Assembly (NCBI GenBank): GCA_009928665.1
Contig: SACF01000034.1
Span: 1 to 45,586, forward strand
DNA length: 45,586 nucleotides
From: Alphaproteobacteria bacterium
GTDB taxonomy: Bacteria; Bacteroidota; Bacteroidia; Bacteroidales; FEN-979
Direction of reading: 5' to 3'
In this document: in pieces, positions 1 to 8,098 of the stretch
Layout: each line of letters starts with the position of its first letter
How positions within the stretch are numbered: the first letter of the stretch is position 1
Position numbers and translations under genes: made by a program
Notes under the pieces: generated by a model
What the model was told of the DNA's origin: nothing
The model's database searches: none
The model's input: the letters and a program-made list of their open reading frames with translations, nothing else

Positions 1-40
1 GAGGAAGAACGTAAGATGGAACGTGACCGTTCCGATTTTA

Positions 41-55
41 CCCTCTTTTAGAGGG
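41..55 (-). terminator. Short hairpin overlapping the stop codon of the first gene
   Basis: CCCTCT and AGAGGG form a perfect 6-bp stem with a 3-nt loop, overlapping the stop codon (48-50) of the minus-strand gene. A second inverted repeat, GGAACG-TGAC-CGTTCC, lies at 18-33. No clear U-run follows on the minus strand, so intrinsic termination is only a weak call. Confidence 0.3.
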
Positions 56-1016
56 TTGTTTGTTTTAAAGCCACCACCTCAGGTGGTGGTAGTTTACTTG
101 CCTGGGCAACGATGTTAATCGCCTGGTTTTGAATATCCAGATCGTGTTTCTGTTCCTGAACATATATTTCATTCAGGATATGTTTCAGGTTGTCCATCAG
201 CTCATTATTAGTCTGGATAAGAAATCGCTCCTGCCTTTCAAGCTTCTCGCGAAAGATTTTCTGGATTTTGAGTTGTTTTTGATAATAATTATAGGAATTG
301 TCTGCAATAGTCTCATTGATCTGCTCAAGGAACGACAGGGAATCGGATGATATGGAAGCCGTACCGCTCTCAGCCAGCCGCAACTGTTGATTTGTTGCAG
401 ATTTTTCCTTTTCACCGACAAAAAAACTCTTTATTTTTCCGAAGAACCCTTTTTTATTTGTTTCAGTGGTCGTCACAACGCTCAGGGTGTCAATTTTAAT
501 GTCTGAAATGTTTGGTTTGTAACGTTTTATAAAGAACAGTTTTCCTTTCTGCGATGCTATTTTTAGTGAATCAGCAGATATGGCAACCAGCAGCAGCGAG
601 TCGGTAAGCCTCTTTAACCGAATAAAGTTTGCGGAAATACTTAATTTCCTGAAAATCGAATTTCCTGCACGACTTACCAGGTTTTCTTTTGGCGAGTCGG
701 ATTCGAAACTGATCTTCAACGATTCCAGCGTTAATACCAAAGAATCAATCCCTGTCTTATATTTATAAAGTTGAGCCGGATCATAAGAGAGCGCATACAG
801 TCTGAAACTATTATCAGTTTCGGAAAGATGCCTGAAGCAGTTCTCCACTATTTTAAGCCTGGGATCCTCTTCTTTTAACGCCGAAAGAGCATCATTTGAC
901 TTTGACTGTTCGCGCCCGCTGATTATAAGAAAGATGCTGACAGTGGCAATAATTATCAGGACCATGAAAATAACCAGGATCTTCAGGGTCCCTATTCCTT
1001 GTTTTTGGTTCATCAT
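48..1016 (-). CDS. Membrane-anchored coiled-coil protein, sensor-kinase-like N-terminus
   Basis: A 322-residue protein with one hydrophobic segment at about residues 11-33, close to the N-terminus. A polar, helix-rich region follows, and residues about 225-300 look like coiled coil (rich in E, K, Q, L and N). The segment after the membrane helix (ENCFRHLSETDNSFRLYALS) resembles the extracytoplasmic sensor region that precedes the kinase core in Bacteroidota histidine kinases, but no HisKA or HATPase motif is present before the stop at 48-50. It may be a genuine kinase-less membrane protein or a truncated sensor. The far side of the stop lies outside the window, so these cannot be separated. 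No operon partner is visible. Function unknown. Confidence 0.6.
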   Translation of the reverse strand: MMNQKQGIGTLKILVIFMVLIIIATVSIFLIISGREQSKSNDALSALKEEDPRLKIVENCFRHLSETDNSFRLYALSYDPAQLYKYKTGIDSLVLTLESLKISFESDSPKENLVSRAGNSIFRKLSISANFIRLKRLTDSLLLVAISADSLKIASQKGKLFFIKRYKPNISDIKIDTLSVVTTTETNKKGFFGKIKSFFVGEKEKSATNQQLRLAESGTASISSDSLSFLEQINETIADNSYNYYQKQLKIQKIFREKLERQERFLIQTNNELMDNLKHILNEIYVQEQKHDLDIQNQAINIVAQASKLPPPEVVALKQTTL

Positions 1017-1165
1017 TGTTTAACTTTTGGACTGAGATTTTTTATATTTTTTTTCTTTGTTTATGTCTTCCTCTTACAGATATGAAACAAATCTATAACT
1101 TAAATGCAATAAACCTGGACGCACCGGTCAAACTGAACACCATCCGCCGATTTTGGCTGACCATC

Positions 1166-1239
1166 TTAGAATATTAGAAATCAATTAAATGAAGTGATCA
1201 GGTTACTTCGGTGAAGACTGGGCAATGTGAGCGTTTTTT
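1166..1239. repeat. Dispersed 74-bp intergenic repeat, copy 1
   Basis: This stretch aligns without gaps to 12161-12234, about 67 of 74 positions identical by eye. The shared core begins GAAATCAATTAAATGAAG and ends AATGTGAGCGTTTTTT. Both copies are in the same orientation, in the upstream region of a minus-strand gene. Not coding. Confidence 0.75.
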
Positions 1240-1729
1240 CCATTGCCTTATAAACCAGTTCATTATCGTCCTTTCTATTCATTAATACTGGAAAATAGTG
1301 AAAAGTTGTGGAAAGATACTAAGAAAAAAAGAAAGAGTCAAGTCATGAATAAATATCTTCAGCCACTGATGTTTTGACTGAACCGTTCCACGCTGTTCAT
1401 CCCAATCATTGGGGGGGCACCGGCGACTGACTGACATGGTGGATACGTCGTCTGTGTTGATGATCCAAAGGTAAAAAGGAACTTTACCGTTCCGGTCCGG
1501 TCTGTTGGCTCAAATGTACAAGTAGATTTGAAAAGTTATCTTCCCCTTCATGTCGATGATGAATAGAAGGGAGTTGCTTGACAAAAAGTAGTCATAATTT
1601 GTTGACGGAAGTGGGTGAGAAAGCGATTTTAATTATGTATTAATAAAATATATTACAGCTTATAAATCTTTTATCAGAGGTCGGTTATCGGGTCTGGATT
1701 GGACGATGTGTGTGTGGTTTAGGTAGCAT
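1240..1729. other. Gene-free stretch with no identifiable element
   Basis: No gene, RNA or repeat was recognised. A plus-strand open stretch at about 1436-1566 reads as ordinary protein for roughly 41 codons (VVCVDDPKVKRNFTVPVRS...) but has no start and is preceded by an in-frame stop, so it may be debris of a lost gene. The region adjoins the group II intron remnant and looks decayed. Confidence 0.4.
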
Positions 1730-2100
1730 TTATATCAAGTGATGTGAAGAATTGTTGCCTGCTACTACTATGACCTTGGCTGACTTCTTGGCGCATAGAA
1801 AACCAATCTATCCAAAGACCTCTCCCAGTAAGGGCAGTGTCCTTCCGTCGATGTCTGCCGGATCTACATGACAAACCCTGAGCTTCTTGCCTTTGGACTT
1901 CGATAAGCTTTGATATCTCATCCGTTTTGTCATGTCACTTATCCAGTTCATTTTTTCAGCACCGACTTTTGCAGTCCCGCTTCCTTCAGATTGGACCTCA
2001 AGGTTAACACCCTTACGGCTTGCTAACGGTTCGGAACGTTACCCCCGCCCGTAAGGAAATTCCCGCCTTTGACTGGCAGGACACCCTCTGGAAAATATCT
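1730..2100 (-). mobile_element. Decayed 5' portion of a group II intron (minus strand)
   Basis: Read on the minus strand, this stretch resembles bacterial group II intron domain I: a start near GTGTCCTGCCAG, then CCTTGAGGTCCAATCTGAAG, GAAGCGGGACTGC, and further on TTACTGGGAGAGGTC. At its 3' end the minus strand encodes KKSAKVIVVAGN (about 1760-1793), which resembles the opening residues of intron-encoded reverse transcriptase/maturase proteins. That frame stops at 1730-1732, and the RT, maturase and domain V/VI parts are absent. It is therefore a fragment, not a functional intron. The call rests on recalled family patterns, not an alignment. Confidence 0.5.
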
Positions 2101-2241
2101 CCACAACCATTTGCTCTTTCCAAAATTTATTTTCAATTTTGATCTTTTTCAAGAGCTTACAATTTTTCATATTGCCACTCATTACCGGTAAGGTTAAGCG
2201 ACATTCGTACAAACAATTAACAAATCAATTAAAAAATTAAA

Positions 2242-2427
2242 ATGCAGATAAGAAAATACAACAAGATTACCGATGAAAGCAAATTGATGAAAATGATTGA
2301 CGATGAAGAATGCATATATGAGGATTATCCAAATCAAGTTGTTTATGTAATGTCTGATGTTGATGGATATTATGAAAAGATTGATTATAAACGAATAGGT
2401 TCGATTTTTGAAGTTCCATGCCGATAA
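2242..2427 (+). CDS. Small hypothetical protein upstream of a GNAT gene
   Basis: Sixty-one residues, acidic and AT-rich like the gene that follows. The opening MQIRKYNKITDESKL resembles the first strand of GNAT acetyltransferases, but no acetyl-CoA loop is present. It ends 10 bp before the likely ATG of the downstream acetyltransferase, so the two could be co-transcribed. It may be a real small gene, perhaps an immunity or partner protein, or the stub of a second acetyltransferase. Nothing in the sequence decides between these. Confidence 0.45.
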   Translation: MQIRKYNKITDESKLMKMIDDEECIYEDYPNQVVYVMSDVDGYYEKIDYKRIGSIFEVPCR

Positions 2428-2437
2428 TTATTTTCTC

Positions 2438-2890
2438 ATGATTAGATTGTTAGAGAAGGACAAGGAAATACCATATGATTTACTGTTGCTTGCAGATGAA
2501 ACGATTGAAGCAATAAATAAATATATCCATCAATCAGACATTTATGTACTTGACCGGGAAAATTTATTTATTGCAGTTTTAGTATTGCAAAAGATTTCCA
2601 GCGATACAATAGAAATAAAAAACATTGCTGTGGATACAGCTTTTCAAGGACAAGGGATAGGTCAAAGATTATTAAAAGATGCTATAAACCTTGCAAAAGA
2701 AAAAGGATTTAAGAAGATTATAATTGGAACAGGAGATGCAGGGATTAAACAATTATATCTATATCAAAAAGTTGGTTTTGAGATATATGATATCAAGCAC
2801 AGATTCTTTATTGATAATTATCCAGAACCAATATTTGAAAATGGAATACAATTAAAACACATGATAATGCTAAAAAAAGATTTGAAATAA
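2438..2890 (+). CDS. GNAT family N-acetyltransferase
   Basis: About 150 residues, normal for a single-domain Gcn5-related N-acetyltransferase that moves an acetyl group from acetyl-CoA to an amine; the substrate is not predictable. The acetyl-CoA signature is clear: strand IEIKNIAVDTAFQ, then the pyrophosphate loop GQGIGQRLL, then the C-terminal YLYQKVGFEIYDIKHRFF. The ATG at 2438 (MIRLLEKDKEIP) is preferred over an upstream TTG at 2408, because the protein start matches the family there and the TTG would overlap the preceding small gene. Base composition is markedly AT-rich compared with most of the window, which suggests recent acquisition. Confidence 0.85.
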   Translation: MIRLLEKDKEIPYDLLLLADETIEAINKYIHQSDIYVLDRENLFIAVLVLQKISSDTIEIKNIAVDTAFQGQGIGQRLLKDAINLAKEKGFKKIIIGTGDAGIKQLYLYQKVGFEIYDIKHRFFIDNYPEPIFENGIQLKHMIMLKKDLK

Positions 2891-3029
2891 GTGGTAGCGA
2901 TGATTTAGGTCAGGAATGCAATCTGAAAACTTTCAATTCGCGAATACTTTTGGGATCATTGCAACTGAACTCGTTTTAGCACTTTAATTGCCATTTTTTA
3001 GATACCTGTTAGCAGTATAATTTGTGAAA

Positions 3030-4196
3030 TCAGAATTTTAGCTGCTTTGAATTGACTTTTATAAATTCCATCATTTCCTGCAAATTAGTCACTTTTGGAT
3101 GCCAGTCAGGATCTGGAAATTGCTCTAATGCTTTATTGATATTTTGTTCATTTACAAAATCCGGAATAACTGTACAGCCTTCCAATTCATTTAAAGGTTT
3201 TAAAAAAATATACCCATCAAATAATTGGTCTATTGTGAAATTGTCATAGCATAACGAGTGAACACTGTTGTCTTTGATCCTGCCAAGTGGCGAGTTTATT
3301 AAATCAAATCCGATAGGTCTATTTTCATTTTTTAGCATCAGTTCTTCAATTTGTCCGTCTAGTGGAGAAATAAGAATGTAGTTGTCATCTTTTACTTCAG
3401 TAAAGGCTTGATGAAGTATAATGTTGAATGTTTTATTTGAGTATTTTTTATAAAGTCGGTTTCCCAGCCAATTGTAATCATAGGCACAAAAATTATCTGA
3501 ATTGTAAAGAAAATAGGGAGAACCATATTTGGTATAAGCGTGAGGGGTACCAACCAATACCAAAATTTTCTCATTTTTAGATAAAACTTCATTTTCTATC
3601 ACATTAGCTCTAAAGTTATCCACAGAACCTTTGGGAAACACTTCTTTCATACTTGAAGGATTTCTTTTTCCCTTAAATTTTTCCCAATGATAAACATAAC
3701 TCAAATTAAGTATTCTAAATGTTTTGGCACCTTTAGGAAGTTTACTATTGAAAACCCACGCTGCCTTCGCCACATCAATATACTCCTGGTATGCCCAGGT
3801 AACGTTATAATCAAACATAAATCTTTCAGCTAGTTTTTGATCATATTTTTTTGCAATTAGTAAACTATCCAATCTGTTTTGATTCTCATAAGCTCCGAAT
3901 TCCATGCCAATTGTATAAATACCATTATGATATAGCATTGGTATCAGACGCTGTATGAATAACAAATTCTGCTTAACCATGTGATGCTCACCAAGCAGAA
4001 TCACATCGTGCATTTTAAATTTTTCAATAATATACTTCTCAGGTGAATATGCATACGTTTTGAGATAGTTAATTAATTCTTCTGAGTTGCTTTGTCCTTT
4101 CATGTCAAAAACAGACACAAAGAAAAATAATAGTAATAGTGTTCTCATGCGGAGGGTGATTTTGCTGCTGTTATAAACTGTTTTTAATAGTTTCAT
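3030..4196 (-). CDS. Exported EreA/ChaN/TraB-like protein of unknown substrate
   Basis: A signal peptide is seen (hydrophobic LLLLFFFVSVF before GQS). The mature part carries the scattered His/Glu pattern of the erythromycin-esterase/ChaN/TraB-like superfamily: ILLGEHHMVKQN, then GMEFGAYENQNR, and later VLVGTPHAYTKYG. These are typically metal- or haem-linked hydrolase-like folds; the actual substrate cannot be told. The open frame extends to 4289, but its first 31 residues look unlike a protein N-terminus. Starts at 4196 (MKLLKTVYN) or 4148 (MRTLLLLFFF) both put the signal peptide near the front. The gene is AT-rich like its neighbour at 2438. It stands alone on the minus strand. Confidence 0.6.
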   Translation of the reverse strand: MKLLKTVYNSSKITLRMRTLLLLFFFVSVFDMKGQSNSEELINYLKTYAYSPEKYIIEKFKMHDVILLGEHHMVKQNLLFIQRLIPMLYHNGIYTIGMEFGAYENQNRLDSLLIAKKYDQKLAERFMFDYNVTWAYQEYIDVAKAAWVFNSKLPKGAKTFRILNLSYVYHWEKFKGKRNPSSMKEVFPKGSVDNFRANVIENEVLSKNEKILVLVGTPHAYTKYGSPYFLYNSDNFCAYDYNWLGNRLYKKYSNKTFNIILHQAFTEVKDDNYILISPLDGQIEELMLKNENRPIGFDLINSPLGRIKDNSVHSLCYDNFTIDQLFDGYIFLKPLNELEGCTVIPDFVNEQNINKALEQFPDPDWHPKVTNLQEMMEFIKVNSKQLKF

Positions 4197-4428
4197 AAAT
4201 TTATACGTAACTCTTTTTATTTCAAGGTGTTTATCTGATTCTTCAGTTGTTGGCTTGTTTAAGTAAAGTGCTCGGTTGATTTCAAGCATAATGCTCAGGA
4301 CATTTTTGTTTGTATTATCCTGATCAATTCAATAAAAGTAAACAATGTATTTCAAATGCCTGATTTCACTAACTTCACTGTTCATTTCAGTTAATGGAAA
4401 AAACGCTCGCGTTGACCATTAAGAATGC

Positions 4429-6975
4429 TTATTCCTCCAGCACATTCACTTCTTTTATCACGCCACCTGTTTTATTCATCGGTACAAAGAAGGTTTTTAT
4501 TTCACAGGGTTTCATTGTAAAATCAACAGACTTATTTAACGATTTGATTTCAATCGCTGCTTTTGTCGCCTTCCCGTTGAGTTCAACACAGCGAAGGATC
4601 CACCCGCTGCTTTCCTCCGCTATTTTCGCGGCTGTAATGGAAATACCTTCACCTGTGAGGGTGATAAAAGAATTCTTTTTCGGTAATGTTCCTGGATGAT
4701 TGTTGGTGAGGAACACGATTGGTTTCATTAAATATTCCTCGGCTTTACGGGCAATAGCTCCATCGCGCCAGTCGCCGTTATGAGGCACGAGTTTGTAAGT
4801 GAACTCATGTATGCCCTGTTCCATGTAGCGGTAACCATCACTCACCTGAACAGTGTCGGGAATATGCTCCGACCATGCAGTGCTGTGCAAAATGGTCATC
4901 TGCATATCTCCGTCTTTCACACTGTAACTGCATTTGCTGTCGTTGAGAAGCGATATTCCAAATGTTCCGCTGCTGTCGTTCCCGCTTATGTCAACCCATG
5001 TCTGTCCTGGCTCTTCGTCGCCGTTCATCTTTCGTTCAATAAATCCATATGGGATGGAATAAGTCAATGTGCCTTTGGGTAAAACTGTCGGGAAGCTTAT
5101 TTTAAGCATCTTTTGAATTTCGTGCCAGTCGAGGGTAACCATGCAATCCAGTTCCCCTGAATTTTTGCATAAAGAAAAGTTCTGTATTACAGATAAATTT
5201 CCGTAATACATTTTCACCTGTAATGACGCCTGTTCGGGACCCGTTTCCATGATGGTAAATTCAGGTTTTTCAAATTTCCCTATCACTTTATTATATGCAA
5301 CAACACCATGCCCCCAGGTATCGCCGGAGTCTTCTAAAACTAAAGGAACAGCGCCGGGTTTCAGTAATAATTCACGCTTGCTTTTTTTATCGAAATACGA
5401 AATGATATAGCCGGTTTGTTTATCAAAGATTATTTTCACAAAATCATTTTCCAACGAATTTTCTGTGACTATCACTTTTGCCTCCGGTTTCAGGGGTTTC
5501 CTGGCGCTGCTGAAATCCAGTCTGAAAATTTTATAACCGAAAGCCGGTATTTCGGCTTCAAATAATGCAGTGGCTCTCCATCTTACTTTAGCTCCCGCCG
5601 TTCTCACTTCCTGATAGGTCACTTCTTTTCCCTCATCATTGTAAAGTACCGGTGTTACTATGTAATCCTCTTTTTCCGTCTCAACGCGGATATACTTTTT
5701 TACTGTCCATGCGCATGGATTGAAAACCATGAAAGGAATGGAATTTTTAAATGCCGTATCCGCAGTATTTACCTGTGTTACTAATTGCTGCATGGCTGTT
5801 GACTGAATGTCCCTGGCTTCCGACAAAGCATAGCCAAGTTCGTTACGTGCATCGGTGTATGCCGACTCTATTGCCGAGCCAGCTAATATATCATGAAACT
5901 GGTTGAACAGAACTTTTTTCCACGATTCACTGAGCCGCGCAGTCTGATTGGCTGAGCTGAACATGGCTGTTGTGAGTGATGAAACTTTTTCGGCCGATAA
6001 CATCGCAATTTCCGCCTGACGATTCCACATCTTTATATCGGAGCAGGCAGAATAACATCCGCGTGCGTGATGTTGTAATTCGTCATCAACGACTGGAAAT
6101 GAATTTTGCATCGGTTTAATCCGGTCGACAAAGTCTTCAAGCGAGCCGAAGTGCATACCGGGATATTTGCCTGCTTCTAATTCTTTTATTTTCTGAATAT
6201 TTTCAATCGTTGGTCCGCCGCCGTGATTGCCTACTCCATAAAAGAAAGGGAAGGTGTTTATTCCGGGAAGATCTTTGGCATAACGTTGCCGCAATCGTTC
6301 GATAACAGTCTCATAATTCCCGGTTCTGCTATTATTGTATGAAGCGGCAATCTGCACGGCCAACACCACTGATCCGTCAGGACCCTTCCAGTTGAACAAA
6401 GGGGAAGGCAGCGCAGGGTTATCATTTGTATTTGGACGCATGAAGCAATAGGATTGCATTTCCTGCAAATTCAAAATTTGCGGTAATGTCCAGGGATGAC
6501 CGAATGCATCAGGGTTAAAACCGATCTTTACCTTTTTACCAAAATTCTTCTGGAAATAAAGCTGTCCATATAAACCCTGCCGCAACAGCGATTCACCTAA
6601 GGGGCAGTTCAGATCAGGCTCTATCCACCATCCTCCCACAATATTCCAGCGACCTTCACCAACCCTGTATTTTATCTCGCTGAACATGGCAGTATCGGTT
6701 TTCGCGACCCATTCGTAAAATTGTGCAGAGCTTGCAATAAACGACACGCCGGGAAATTCTTTCATCCTGTCTAATGCCGAGCGAAAAGTTGCAAACACTT
6801 CGGCATATCCTTCATCTTTAGTCCAGCGCCACACGGGATCAATATGCGCATGACCTATAGCAACAATAACAGGAAGGCTGTCGGGTTTTTGCGTGGCTGG
6901 GGCTGATCCGGGTTTTTGCGCTTGTGCGATGAGTATGCACAAGAACATCAGGAGAAACGATATGATTTTTTTCAT
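4429..6975 (-). CDS. Secreted glycoside hydrolase family 38 alpha-mannosidase
   Basis: About 848 residues, within the family range, with a signal peptide (MKKIISFLLMFLCILIAQAQ). It opens with the GH38 zinc-binding signature GHAHIDPVWRW (about residues 44-54). Further markers are EPDLNCPLGESLLRQ, the expected nucleophile Asp in GFNPDAFGHPW, and HGGGPTIENI. The C-terminal two thirds match the beta-sandwich domains of the family. It should remove alpha-linked mannose from glycans in the periplasm or outside the cell. It is last in a minus-strand run behind the ROK kinase, 125 bp away, which could phosphorylate the released sugar. MKKI at 6975 is a better signal-peptide start than MIAM three codons upstream. 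Confidence 0.92.
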   Translation of the reverse strand: MKKIISFLLMFLCILIAQAQKPGSAPATQKPDSLPVIVAIGHAHIDPVWRWTKDEGYAEVFATFRSALDRMKEFPGVSFIASSAQFYEWVAKTDTAMFSEIKYRVGEGRWNIVGGWWIEPDLNCPLGESLLRQGLYGQLYFQKNFGKKVKIGFNPDAFGHPWTLPQILNLQEMQSYCFMRPNTNDNPALPSPLFNWKGPDGSVVLAVQIAASYNNSRTGNYETVIERLRQRYAKDLPGINTFPFFYGVGNHGGGPTIENIQKIKELEAGKYPGMHFGSLEDFVDRIKPMQNSFPVVDDELQHHARGCYSACSDIKMWNRQAEIAMLSAEKVSSLTTAMFSSANQTARLSESWKKVLFNQFHDILAGSAIESAYTDARNELGYALSEARDIQSTAMQQLVTQVNTADTAFKNSIPFMVFNPCAWTVKKYIRVETEKEDYIVTPVLYNDEGKEVTYQEVRTAGAKVRWRATALFEAEIPAFGYKIFRLDFSSARKPLKPEAKVIVTENSLENDFVKIIFDKQTGYIISYFDKKSKRELLLKPGAVPLVLEDSGDTWGHGVVAYNKVIGKFEKPEFTIMETGPEQASLQVKMYYGNLSVIQNFSLCKNSGELDCMVTLDWHEIQKMLKISFPTVLPKGTLTYSIPYGFIERKMNGDEEPGQTWVDISGNDSSGTFGISLLNDSKCSYSVKDGDMQMTILHSTAWSEHIPDTVQVSDGYRYMEQGIHEFTYKLVPHNGDWRDGAIARKAEEYLMKPIVFLTNNHPGTLPKKNSFITLTGEGISITAAKIAEESSGWILRCVELNGKATKAAIEIKSLNKSVDFTMKPCEIKTFFVPMNKTGGVIKEVNVLEE

Positions 6976-7014
6976 AGCAATCAACTAGTATTAAACCTGA
7001 TGACCCCACCCCGT

Positions 7015-7052
7015 CACCTCTCCCCTTGAAGGGGAGGGGCAGGGGGAGAGGT
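7015..7052. repeat. C/G-tract palindrome in the ROK-GH38 spacer
   Basis: CTCCCCTT (7020-7027) and AAGGGGAG (7029-7036) are perfect inverted arms around one base, followed by GGGGGAGAGGTC (7042-7052 region), which can instead pair with the CACCTCTCCCC at 7015-7025. Palindromes of this purine/pyrimidine tract type are scattered in many Bacteroidota genomes. Here it sits between two likely co-transcribed genes and could act as an mRNA processing or attenuation hairpin. Confidence 0.6.
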
Positions 7053-7100
7053 CATGAAAGATCATAAAACGCAATCATATTTCATTAAAAGAGCACTTAC

Positions 7101-7952
7101 TTAAAATCCATTCTTTGCAATGTAAGCGGCTCCGGCAATGGCCGTATCATATCCCAGCTTTGATAATGCGAGCTGTGGAGGTTTCACAAGGGTTAATTGT
7201 CTTTTCATTTCCGCTTCAATTTTTTGAAGAAAGGGTTCGCCTGCGCCAAAAGCAATTCCTCCGCCGAAAACAATAATATCGGGGGTCATTATGGTTGCAA
7301 TATTCCGTAAACCCTGCCCGAGATTGTAGATCACCTCACTCCATTCGTCATCGTTAAGCTCTTCAGCGGGTTTGCCATATATTCTTTTTATTGCATTTCC
7401 CGACACCAGGGCTTCTATGCAATCGGGCGAACCACATTCACACTGTACTTTCTCGGGATATCTGCACCTGAAGTTGATGGTTTGATGTCCCACTTCAGGA
7501 TGATTCCCGTTGAAGCCGCGGTAAACTTTACCGTCAATGATATACCCTCCTCCCATGCCCGTACTCAACGTGATATAAAGGAACTTCTCATGACCGTATT
7601 TTCCAAGATGATATTCGCCCAATGCTGCAACATTTGTATCAACATCAACATAAAAAGGGCATTCCCATTTTTCTTCCATAATATCTTTAAGAGGAATATT
7701 CCGCCATTGGCGCTGATGCAAAGGCGACACAATACCCCTGACCGCATCGAGCGGACCACCGATCGCGGCTCCGATACCGCCAATTCTGTCTTTATTGGAA
7801 ACTTCGTTTATCATTTTATTAAGGAGATCGATCCCTTCATGAAAATCTTCAGGAGTGTTGTATTTGACGCGTTTTATTTCCAGCAAATTTTCAGTGAAGG
7901 AGGCGACCATGAATTTTGTGCCGCCAATGTCTAATGCAATGTACTGTTTCAT
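7101..7952 (-). CDS. ROK family sugar kinase
   Basis: Two hundred and eighty-three residues, slightly short for the family. N-terminal phosphate-binding DIGGTKFMVASF, the sugar-binding/catalytic stretch DVDTNVAALGEYHLG, the second glycine loop LSTGMGGGYI, a His in GHQTINF, and the ROK zinc motif CECGSPDCIEAL are all present. There is no N-terminal HTH, so it is an enzyme rather than a ROK repressor. ROK kinases phosphorylate glucose, mannose, fructose or N-acetylhexosamines with ATP in the cytoplasm. Position between a GH28-like enzyme and an alpha-mannosidase suggests a hexose released from a plant or microbial glycan, possibly mannose; the exact sugar is inferred only. Confidence 0.88.
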   Translation of the reverse strand: MKQYIALDIGGTKFMVASFTENLLEIKRVKYNTPEDFHEGIDLLNKMINEVSNKDRIGGIGAAIGGPLDAVRGIVSPLHQRQWRNIPLKDIMEEKWECPFYVDVDTNVAALGEYHLGKYGHEKFLYITLSTGMGGGYIIDGKVYRGFNGNHPEVGHQTINFRCRYPEKVQCECGSPDCIEALVSGNAIKRIYGKPAEELNDDEWSEVIYNLGQGLRNIATIMTPDIIVFGGGIAFGAGEPFLQKIEAEMKRQLTLVKPPQLALSKLGYDTAIAGAAYIAKNGF

Positions 7953-8098
7953 GATAAAAGTCTTAAATGCTATATTTAGTTCGTACTAGTGGATTGACAT
8001 ATCGGGTTAGATCATTACTGTAAAAGGATTGGCTGAACGGATGAAGGGAATGAAACAGAAGGAGTATAAGAGGGATTTTTTTTCATGTAAGCATGAGA

